NCBI GenBank assembly: GCA_965242615.1
Contig: CBDESR010000005.1
Location: 1,612,001 to 1,676,000, forward strand
Direction: 5' to 3'
Length of the DNA: 64,000 nt
Source of the DNA: CBDBCU01 sp965242615
GTDB taxonomy: Bacteria; Chloroflexota; Dehalococcoidia; Lucifugimonadales; UBA3495
The notes under the pieces were generated by a model. That model made no database searches, was not told the DNA's origin, and saw only the letters and a program-made list of their open reading frames with translations. Positions 31,401 to 38,501 of the stretch are shown here, in pieces (within the stretch, counting starts at the first letter, position 1; every line of letters starts with the position of its first letter). A program made the translations under genes and the position numbers.

Positions 31401-31907
31401 TTACTTATCCTCGGCTTTCTGGTCGGAGTCGCCGAACAGCTGCGCTTTGACTTCCGGGGAAAGTTCTACACCGGCCCGCTCCAAAGTTTCCCGGGTGCGC
31501 TGCAAGGTCACCTGCTGTCCCTCTTGCCAGCCTTCCTGCCGGCCCTCTTGCCGACCTTCCTCTAGCCCCTCTGCTCGGCCTTCCTGCCGGCCCTCTTGCC
31601 GACCTTCCTCTAGCCCCTCTGCTCGGCCTTCCTGCCGGCCTTCCTCTTGCCCCGCTTCTTTGCCCTGGTTGAACCGCCGTTCCAGGTACCGCTCTGCAAT
31701 CACTCTGAACACCTCGGCGTGAGAGAAGTAGATGACGCCGACCGACAAGGATATGGCCAAGCCGGCGCCGATGCCTAATGCCGTTTCCAGCGGGGAATCC
31801 GCGGGCCGATGCCAGACCTCGTACCAGACAAAGAACATAATCAGACAATCAGTTAGAATGACTGCCAGAATGAAGTTCCAGGTCAGTTTGTCCAGTCGGT
31901 TAGGCAA
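31401..31907 (-). CDS. Membrane protein with an EGRQ-repeat coiled coil
   Basis: The 168-residue protein has two predicted membrane helices (FILAVILTDCLIMFFVWYEV and ALGIGAGLAISLSVGVIYFS). Then follow AERYLERRFNQGKEAGQEEG and a repeated EGRQEGRAEGLEEGRQ unit encoded by exact 48-bp repeats. It ends ELSPEVKAQLFGDSDQKAED. The C-terminal part is a paralogue of the gene at 31088-31363. A membrane-anchored cytoplasmic coiled coil is the likely form; the function is not known. Confidence 0.65.
   Translation of the reverse strand: MPNRLDKLTWNFILAVILTDCLIMFFVWYEVWHRPADSPLETALGIGAGLAISLSVGVIYFSHAEVFRVIAERYLERRFNQGKEAGQEEGRQEGRAEGLEEGRQEGRQEGRAEGLEEGRQEGRQEGWQEGQQVTLQRTRETLERAGVELSPEVKAQLFGDSDQKAEDK
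31531..31626. repeat. Two exact 48-bp tandem repeats in the EGRQ coiled-coil gene
   Basis: The unit starting CCTTCCTGCCGGCCCTCTTG occurs at 31531-31578 and again without a change at 31579-31626, with a partial third copy after it. Each unit encodes 16 residues on the minus strand. The length keeps the frame, so copy changes would only lengthen or shorten the coil. Confidence 0.9.
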
Positions 31908-32013
31908 GGTCGAGTTTCCCGCTTTTCGGTTGGGGTTATTGTAGCATTAGCGGGCCGACTTGGCAAAGGCTGCCGGTTCCTTGGCAGCGTCATTACGGGG
32001 ATTAGGGGGCGTT

Positions 32014-32922
32014 ATGCAGATTGGAGCTATTTTCCCGCAGACCGAAATCGGCGCGGACCCGGGCGCCATCCGGGAGTATGCCCAAGCGGCCGAGGCGTTG
32101 GGCTATTCCCATCTTTTTGTCGCCGACCATGTGCTGGGCGCGGACGCCCGCCGCCACGCCCATGTCGCCGGCTCCTACTACACCCACCGCAGCGTCATCC
32201 ACGAGTCCTTTACCCTGCTGGGCTACCTGGCCGCTGTTACCGAAAGCATCGGCTTGACCACCGGCATTCTCATCCTGCCGCAGCGGGCTACGGCTCTGGT
32301 CGCCAAGCAAGCGGCGGAAGTGGATGTGCTGAGCCGGGGCCGCCTGCGGTTGGGCGTTGGCGTGGGCTGGAATCATGTGGAATATGAAGCCCTGAACCGC
32401 AACTTTCACGACCGGGGCCGGCGGAGTGAGGAACAGATTGCCTTGCTGCGGGCTTTGTGGACGCAGGAAGTGGTGGATTTTGCCGGGCGGTGGCATCAGG
32501 TCAGCGCCGCCGGCATCAACCCCTTGCCGGTACAGCGGCCGATACCGGTGTGGCTGGGGGCCGGCAGCAGCGGCAGCCCCTTGCCGCCGGAGCCGGTACT
32601 GCGCCGCATTGCGACTATTTCCGATGGCTGGTTTCCCAACTTTCCCCCGGCGCCGCCGGGGCGGGCAGCCATCGCAACTTTGCGGCAGTATGTCCGGGAC
32701 GCCGGGCGGGCGCCGGCCGCCGTGGGCATTGAGGGCCGCATCCGCATTGACGGCAAGCAACCGGAGGATTGGGTGAACGAAGCCCAAGGCTGGGCGGCGT
32801 TGGACGCCGTTGCGGTCACCGTGGAAGCCCGGCGCGGCGGATTAAGCGGCGTGGATGAACATATCCAAGCCATCGTGCGCTTCCGGGAGGCGCTGGACGC
32901 CGTGGGAGAATGGCGGCGGTAA
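32014..32922 (+). CDS. Luciferase-like F420-dependent oxidoreductase
   Basis: The 302-residue TIM-barrel enzyme begins MQIGAIFPQTEIGADPGAIR. Further features are GYSHLFVADHVLGAD, LLGYLAAVTESIGLTTGILI, LPQRATALVAKQAAEVDVLS and RGRLRLGVGVGWNHVEYEAL, which are typical of the F420-binding luciferase-like branch (TIGR03619-like). The C-terminal part ends LSGVDEHIQAIVRFREALDA. ATG 32014 follows AGGGGGCG; the longer frame from 31960 lacks homology. The substrate is unknown. It is a single gene convergent with serA. Confidence 0.9.
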   Translation: MQIGAIFPQTEIGADPGAIREYAQAAEALGYSHLFVADHVLGADARRHAHVAGSYYTHRSVIHESFTLLGYLAAVTESIGLTTGILILPQRATALVAKQAAEVDVLSRGRLRLGVGVGWNHVEYEALNRNFHDRGRRSEEQIALLRALWTQEVVDFAGRWHQVSAAGINPLPVQRPIPVWLGAGSSGSPLPPEPVLRRIATISDGWFPNFPPAPPGRAAIATLRQYVRDAGRAPAAVGIEGRIRIDGKQPEDWVNEAQGWAALDAVAVTVEARRGGLSGVDEHIQAIVRFREALDAVGEWRR

Positions 32923-32993
32923 TCTGCCTTGCCCCCAGCCGGGGCATTGTCAGTTTTTGGCGGCCGCTCCAATTAAGCAGCCGCCCGAGCCGC

Positions 32994-34574
32994 TTACAAC
33001 GCTACCAGGCGGGCGTTGTGCACCTGCGGCAAAGCCTGGACTTCTTGAAGCACGGCCGGAGTAGCCGGGTCATCCAGTCCCAACACCATCATCGCCGAGC
33101 CGCCGCGCTGACTGAGGCGGCCCACTTCCATAAAGCTGATGTTGATGTTATGGCGGCCTACCACCGTACCAACGGCGCCGATAGAACCGGGCTGGTCGGT
33201 ATTGTCCACAAACAGCAGATAGGGGGCGGTCGGCGCCAAGTCCATCCAGTAATCGTTGACCTGGACGATATGGGGGGCATTGCGGAGGGAGGCCCCGGCC
33301 ACGGTCAGTTCGCCGCTGCTGGTGGTCAGAGTAACGGTAATCAGACTGGCGTATTCCGGGGCGGTCGAGTTGCGCTGCACCACTACCCGCAACCCGCGCT
33401 CCCGGGCCAGCACCGGGGCGTTAATCAGGTTCACCTGTTCGGAACTGATCGGCGTCAAAAGGCCGGCCAGCACCGCCGCATCCAGCATCAGGGTATCGTG
33501 CTGGGCAATTTCCCCCTCGTAGGCAATGTTAATGCCCACAAACTGGTCCTCCGCCAAGTGGGTCAGCAGCCGGCCCACCAATTCCGCTACGGACAGATAC
33601 GGAGCCAGCAAATCGTGGGCGTCCGTGGCCATAAAGGGGGCATTGACCGTGTTGCGGGCCGGGCGGCCGGCCAGCACCGCCAACGCCTGCTCCGCCGCCT
33701 CCATCGCCACTTCCCGCTGCGCCTCCTGCGTGGACGCCCCCAAGTGCGGCGTAACCATTATTTTGGGGTGCGCCAGCAGGTCTTGATTTTTCGGCGGCTC
33801 CTCGACGAAAACATCGAGGGCGGCCCCGGCAATCCAGCCGTCATCAAGGGCTTGCAGCAGGGCCGCCTCATCCACCAATTCGCCCCGCGCCACATTGATT
33901 AGCCGGGCGTCCGGCTGCATCAGCGCCAACTCCCGGGAGCCAATCAAATTGGCCGTGGCCGGGGTCAAGGGGGTATGCAGGGTTACGAAGTCAGCCCGGG
34001 AGAGCAGTTCGTTCAGGGGCAGCAGTTCCGCGCCCAACCGCCGGGCATAATCCGGGTTGACGAAAGGGTCATACGCCAGCAGCTGCATCCCGAAACTCTG
34101 GGCCCGCTGGGCCACGGCGGCCCCAACCCGCCCCAAGCCGACGATGCCCAAGGACTTTTTGTGAACTTCCACGCCCATAAACGCGCTGCGCCGCCATTCG
34201 CCCTGCTTGAGGGACTGGTACGCTTGGGGGATGTTGCGGGCCAAAGCCAGCATCAGGGCCAGGGAATGTTCGGCGGCGGCGACGGTATTGCCGATGGGGG
34301 CGTTGACGACGGCGATGCCGGCGCCGGTAGCGGCCGCCAGGTCGATGTTGTCCACGCCGATGCCGGCCCGGGCGATGACCCGGAGCTTGCTACCGGCGGC
34401 GATGACCGGGGCGGTGACTTTAGTTTCGCTGCGGACCACCAAGGCGTCATAGTCCGGGATAATTGCGAGGAGTTCGTCCGGCTGGAGGCCGGTTTTAACC
34501 GTGACGGCGGCTTGGGCGGCCAGCAGTTCGATGCCCTCGGCCGCAATGTTGTCGGAAACCAGAACTTTAGACAT
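32994..34574 (-). CDS. serA: D-3-phosphoglycerate dehydrogenase
   Basis: SerA catalyses the first step of serine synthesis, oxidising 3-phosphoglycerate with NAD. The 526-residue long form has an N-terminal domain MSKVLVSDNIAAEGIELLAA and the Rossmann motif LGIVGLGRVGAAVAQRAQSF. The active-site Arg is in INVARGELVDEAAL, the Glu in DVFVEEPPKNQDLL and the His in TPHLGASTQEAQREVA. An intervening (ASB-like) domain and a C-terminal ACT domain (YLLFVDNTDQPGSIGAVGTV) follow, the usual allosteric serine site. ATG 34574 is the natural start. Confidence 0.96.
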   Translation of the reverse strand: MSKVLVSDNIAAEGIELLAAQAAVTVKTGLQPDELLAIIPDYDALVVRSETKVTAPVIAAGSKLRVIARAGIGVDNIDLAAATGAGIAVVNAPIGNTVAAAEHSLALMLALARNIPQAYQSLKQGEWRRSAFMGVEVHKKSLGIVGLGRVGAAVAQRAQSFGMQLLAYDPFVNPDYARRLGAELLPLNELLSRADFVTLHTPLTPATANLIGSRELALMQPDARLINVARGELVDEAALLQALDDGWIAGAALDVFVEEPPKNQDLLAHPKIMVTPHLGASTQEAQREVAMEAAEQALAVLAGRPARNTVNAPFMATDAHDLLAPYLSVAELVGRLLTHLAEDQFVGINIAYEGEIAQHDTLMLDAAVLAGLLTPISSEQVNLINAPVLARERGLRVVVQRNSTAPEYASLITVTLTTSSGELTVAGASLRNAPHIVQVNDYWMDLAPTAPYLLFVDNTDQPGSIGAVGTVVGRHNINISFMEVGRLSQRGGSAMMVLGLDDPATPAVLQEVQALPQVHNARLVAL

Positions 34575-34631
34575 AAGCGATAATTCCTGCTTGCCATCCC
34601 GCGCCGGGAGATTAGCCCGAAAAAGGGGCAA

Positions 34632-35948
34632 CTATATAATACACCATGGGGGCAGTTCACCCTCCATCAAACTGCCATAGCCGTCAGAGCCAGGGTCAAT
34701 CACCCCCACCTTAACGCCGCTGCCGAGATAGGCGGTAGCGTTATTGTTGTGCCAAGCCAATGCTCCGTGGATGCTTACTCATTGACTGGTCACTGGGGTG
34801 GTTGCCTGGCCGGAAACGGGCGGGACTTGAGAAGTGGAACCGCTGGGACCGGGTGGCTGACCAGTGTAGTGCCGGTAGATTCTATGGGGCGTTGTCACCT
34901 TGATTACGCCTAGTTTCTGAGATAGTTCAGCGGCTAAGGAAACTCGGATTTTTGCTCCGATCGAGTCTCGGAACGGAAGGTTTGTTAGAAGGTCTAGCAA
35001 CTCAGGCGGTAGAGTGTCTGGATCGCGTCCTCTCTCTCTCAGCATTGCCAATGCTCGGTGGTCGCCGCCTTGCCTGGATACCAGGTGAACTGTTGACCCT
35101 TGGCTTTTCAGCCAAGTGACGACTGCGTCAGTGTTGTTGCCGGGTTGACCGGCTGCAGCGGAACCGGGATCCATTATGATCTCTACGGAGATGGATGATC
35201 CTTCGTAGAAGTCGAATTCAGCTGCGGCCTCGGCTTCGGTCAGCTCTCCGTTATCATAACGGTAAACTACCTGTTCGAGCTGGTTGCCCAAACGGGGATA
35301 AGGGTATCCCGGTAACCATATCGGCAATATGGGTGTACTGGGATTGGATTGTCCGCTGAATCCGGTTGTATCGGTGCTGATTATCCCACCGAGAGGATTA
35401 GGTAAAGGCTCGTCCGGGGACAATTCCGTGTCGCTGGGCGCGCTGATTAAGGTGATGCCATCCTGTTGGGATAGGCTTCCCAGCAGAGACACTTTGACAT
35501 AGGCGTAGATGTGGTGTGGAGCAAAGCTCGTGTTCTTGTGACGAGGAGCAATTTCTTGCTCTGCCATCCAGTTATCGATGACGTCGATGTTGGTGGAAGT
35601 ATCAACTTTCACCAGTACCATAGCGCCATGGTGGGCGAGGATTAAGGCGGCGGCTTCAGTTTCGGAGAGTTCGCCGGATTCGTACTTCCGCACCGCATTT
35701 TGGAGACTAGCGGTCAGCTTGGGATAGTTGTTGGTAGGGCGTGGAGTAGTGGTAGGCTCCGTCGGCTCCGCAGTCGGTTCGGACGAGCCGCCGCCATCCT
35801 GCTGCGCCGCCGGCAACGCCACGTCATCCGCCGGGGCCGGCTGCGCCACCGGCCCGCAAGCCAGCAGAATAGTAGCCACCGCCATCAGCAGGAACAAGGC
35901 GGTCAAGAGGCTGGTTTGCTGGGTAGTTTGCGAAGTCAGCCACCGCAT
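34632..35948 (-). pseudogene. Truncated subtilisin-like (S8) peptidase lipoprotein
   Basis: The open frame 35948-34779 (389 residues) has a signal peptide with lipobox (LMAVATILLACG). A Thr/Pro linker and two prodomain-like repeats follow: YPKLTASLQNAVRKYESGEL, then YPRLGNQLEQVVYRYDNGEL, each continuing with SETEAAA/TEAEAAA. After the TGA at 34779 the same frame continues HGALAWHNNNATAYLGSGVK and VGVIDPGSDGYGSLMEGELP, the start of a subtilase catalytic domain with the Asp in VIDPGSDG. It then ends at 34632. The His and Ser parts are gone. A working lipoprotein from the first ORF cannot be excluded. Confidence 0.75.
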
Positions 35949-36060
35949 AATTTAACGCTCCTCGGGACGCTGCCGGCAGTTTCGCCCTTTGTTCAGGGCA
36001 AGCATAGCGGAAGGCGGTAGTATTATCAAATGCTGAAACCGCACGGAAACCGTCGCAGAT

Positions 36061-36435
36061 TTGTCGGAGCGCGGCTACAACACTTCCCGCCAAGCGGTTG
36101 ACCAGTTAATTACCGGTAAAACTTACCGGGACTTGAATAGGTATGGGCGCGACCTACCGTCCCAGGTCTCTAAACCAGGGAAGTGGGCGCAGGGACAACA
36201 TCCATTGGCTGAGTTCCGCGAGTCCATCGGGTCATGGCACGACGGCCAATTGCTGGAGTGGCTTGCGGGGTCGCAAGACCGTTTGGCAATGGTGTCCGCC
36301 AATTGGAAGTCCAGCCCGGTAGAGTATGAGTTGCTTTGCTTTAATGCGGTGTTGCTGGAACTGGTTTTGCGACGGTTCAAGCCCTGCTGTGGGGCAGAGC
36401 CGGCGGCTGACCCGGCGGGGGAAAACCGCCCCTAG
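36061..36435 (+). CDS. Unknown protein with a possible helix-turn-helix N-terminus
   Basis: Start TTG 36061 is tentative. In-frame codons upstream (TVADLSERGYN) also look coding, but a stop lies at 36034. The protein contains SERGYNTSRQAVDQLITGKT, which could be a helix-turn-helix, then YRDLNRYGRDLPSQVSKPGK and FRESIGSWHDGQLLEWLAGS. It ends ELVLRRFKPCCGAEPAADPA. No family is recognised. It stands alone between the decayed subtilase and a luciferase-like gene. It may be a relic missing its first codons. Confidence 0.45.
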   Translation: MSERGYNTSRQAVDQLITGKTYRDLNRYGRDLPSQVSKPGKWAQGQHPLAEFRESIGSWHDGQLLEWLAGSQDRLAMVSANWKSSPVEYELLCFNAVLLELVLRRFKPCCGAEPAADPAGENRP

Positions 36436-36495
36436 TTAAAAAATGCTATAAGCAAACGGAACCAAGTCAGTCCGCCCGCAGCGGAGCCGTCTCCT

Positions 36496-37584
36496 TTACT
36501 CCCCGGTCAAATCCGCTACTTTCGGGCCTACTTCCTCCATCAGCAGTTGCAGGCACTCGTGTTCCCACTGGGGGTCGTCCGGGTCTTGGGTGATGGCGAG
36601 GAGGTGGCCGAAACCGCCGGTCTGTTCGTACAACTGGCGGATGCGGTCGGCGCACTGCTGCGGGTCGCCGACAATCCAGATGTTATCCAGCATATAGTCC
36701 ACATCCACGGCCGCGTCCGGCATTGCCGGGTCAATTTTGGTGGATTGGAGCAGGCCGGAACCCTGGCGGTTGGGCAGTTGGTGTTGAATGTAGTTGCGGC
36801 CCAGCACGGCCCGGGCCCGCTCCCGGGCCAGTTCCGGCGTCCGGGCTACGAAAACATCCCGGCCAATCCGCCAATCCCGCCGGCTGCACTGCCGACCGGC
36901 CCCGGCGGCGGCGTCCGCAACTACTTCCCAATGCTCTTGCAGATACTGCGGCGCCAGGTTGGAGCTGCTCATGGGAATCCAGCCGCGTTCCCCGGCTACT
37001 CGGATGGAGCTTGACCCTAAAGATGTGGCGGCCACGCCGATGGGCGGGTGCGGCTGCTGATAGGGTTTCATGTGTAGCCCCCGCTCCATTACCGGATCCA
37101 GTTCCGGGGCGTCAATCTGGAAATACTTGCCCTGGTAGCTGAACTTGCCTTCGGACTGCCAGATTTTCAGGATGATGTCGAGGGCTTCCGCCGACTTTTC
37201 CCGCACATCAATGCCAGTCTGCGGCCCCATTCCGAACAGAGCCAAGTCGGTGGGGATAGCCCGGTGGCCGATGCCCCAGTAGAGGCGGCCGCGGGCCAGA
37301 TGGTCGAGCATCGCGATGCGGTGGGCCGTTTCCACCGGGTTATGGATGGCCAGCAGGGTTACGCCGGTGGCCAGTTTGATTTGGCTGGTCATCGCCAGGG
37401 CTTTGGCAATGAGCAGGTCGGGACAGGGGGCGTTTTCCCACCGCTCGGTGAGGTGTTCGCCAACCCAGGCTTCGTGATAGCCCAAGCGGTCGGCTTCCAC
37501 AATCAAAGCCAAGTCCCGGTCATAGGAATCGGCATAGGAACGGTGCGGCGGATGCAAGGGCATCATAAACAGTCCGAATTGCAT
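36496..37584 (-). CDS. Luciferase-like (limonene-monooxygenase-type) flavin oxidoreductase
   Basis: This 362-residue LLM-class enzyme starts MQFGLFMMPLHPPHRSYADS. Further features are YHEAWVGEHLTERWENAPCP, IKLATGVTLLAIHNPVETAH, RIAMLDHLARGRLYWGIGHR and PHPPIGVAATSLGSSSIRVA. It ends with WIVGDPQQCADRIRQLYEQT and FGHLLAITQDPDDPQWEHEC. It probably uses FMNH2 with oxygen or F420; the substrate is unknown. It is the fourth luciferase-like gene here, though its sequence class differs from those at 3592 and 32014. It is downstream of nothing obvious and appears to be a single gene. Confidence 0.9.
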   Translation of the reverse strand: MQFGLFMMPLHPPHRSYADSYDRDLALIVEADRLGYHEAWVGEHLTERWENAPCPDLLIAKALAMTSQIKLATGVTLLAIHNPVETAHRIAMLDHLARGRLYWGIGHRAIPTDLALFGMGPQTGIDVREKSAEALDIILKIWQSEGKFSYQGKYFQIDAPELDPVMERGLHMKPYQQPHPPIGVAATSLGSSSIRVAGERGWIPMSSSNLAPQYLQEHWEVVADAAAGAGRQCSRRDWRIGRDVFVARTPELARERARAVLGRNYIQHQLPNRQGSGLLQSTKIDPAMPDAAVDVDYMLDNIWIVGDPQQCADRIRQLYEQTGGFGHLLAITQDPDDPQWEHECLQLLMEEVGPKVADLTGE

Positions 37585-37624
37585 AACGAAACTCCTTTGC
37601 GGGGTCGGTTGGTTGGGCGGTTTT

Positions 37625-38035
37625 CTACTCGGCGGCCGGGATGCGGTTCAGAGGGCCGGGCCAGTCCAGAATGTCCCGGTCGGAAGTTGCCAGTTGGTGG
37701 CTGCCGTGCAGGGCGGTAGCGATGATGATGCGGTCCGCGGGGTCGCTGTCCGGGTAAGCTAAATTGACGGAAAGAACGCCGATAGCGCCATCTACCGGGA
37801 TTTCCGTTAATCCGGTGGACAGCAAATCCTGACGCCATACACCGGCGTCAGACATGGATTGGAGCAGGTCAAGCCGCCGCTTTTTAAGCAGCAAAGCAAC
37901 TTCCCAAAAGGTGATGGCAGATACCGCAGCGTTGCGGCCGGCCCAGGATTGGTCAATAATCCGGCGGACTTGCGCGTCCAGTAGTTCCGGTTGGAGCCGA
38001 GACCACAGGAGAACGTGGGTATCCAACAGCAACAT
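37625..38035 (-). CDS. PIN-domain toxin (VapC-like)
   Basis: The 136-residue predicted RNase toxin shows PIN acidic residues in MLLLDTHVLLWSRLQ (Asp), AITFWEVALLLKKRRLDLL (Glu), YPDSDPADRIIIATALHGSH (Asp) and LATSDRDILDW (Asp). The LDTHVLLW start is typical of PIN toxins paired with Phd-type antitoxins. ATG 38035 overlaps the antitoxin stop as TGATG, so the two proteins are translated together. The next gene downstream on this strand is the luciferase-like gene at 36496-37584, 40 nt away. Confidence 0.88.
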   Translation of the reverse strand: MLLLDTHVLLWSRLQPELLDAQVRRIIDQSWAGRNAAVSAITFWEVALLLKKRRLDLLQSMSDAGVWRQDLLSTGLTEIPVDGAIGVLSVNLAYPDSDPADRIIIATALHGSHQLATSDRDILDWPGPLNRIPAAE

Positions 38036-38346
38036 CAGGGGGCGTCCTCCCACTGGGCTTCCTGGTCGAACCACCATTCCATCGGCATTGGCCCGACGAT
38101 GTCCGTCATAAGCTCTTTCCGGGTGCGGTTTTTGCCATAGGGTACGCTTACCGGCTGCTCCGCCGCCGGAAATTCCGGGTCGCCCGGCTGCGGGGCGTAG
38201 GGCGTTACCCGGGCTATGGGGTAGCCGTTGCGGGTGATGATGATTTCCTTGCCTTGATGGGCGACCATTTTCAGCAGCGGCTCCAGTTTGGCTTGAAAGT
38301 CCGGGGCGGCCGCGGCTACCGGCTGGGGTTTGGTGGCGTCGGTCAT
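38035..38346 (-). CDS. Phd-like antitoxin
   Basis: The 103-residue protein has the Phd/YefM core FQAKLEPLLKMVAHQGKEII, then ITRNGYPIARVTPYAPQPGD. A C-terminal acidic tail, MPMEWWFDQEAQWEDAP, would contact the PIN toxin encoded immediately downstream. Its N-terminal 15 residues are low-complexity. ATG 38346 has AAGGGCG nearby but no strong site. It should bind its promoter and repress the pair. Confidence 0.82.
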   Translation of the reverse strand: MTDATKPQPVAAAAPDFQAKLEPLLKMVAHQGKEIIITRNGYPIARVTPYAPQPGDPEFPAAEQPVSVPYGKNRTRKELMTDIVGPMPMEWWFDQEAQWEDAP

Positions 38347-38486
38347 AAGGGCGTCCTTTTGCGGGTAGGATGACGGCATCGGGTCGGCTCTTGGGCTGTG
38401 GCGTATTGTAACACAAACCGCCGGTCGGTCGGGTAATCGTACGCTCCGGCCGCGCCCAAGCCCAAAGCCGCGCGGCCGCCCTATGC

Positions 38487-38492
38487 TATAAT
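38487..38492 (+). promoter_or_regulatory. -10 box directly before the GT-C glycosyltransferase
   Basis: TATAAT lies 9 nt before ATG 38502, with no Shine-Dalgarno sequence between. Transcription would start within a few bases of the start codon. No convincing -35 box is visible. Confidence 0.5.
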
Positions 38493-38501
38493 CCCGCCCT
38501 G

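Noticed and set aside
31531..31626. 48-bp repeats considered as a CRISPR array
   Set aside because: There are no unique spacers, and the units encode an E/R/Q-rich coiled coil in frame.
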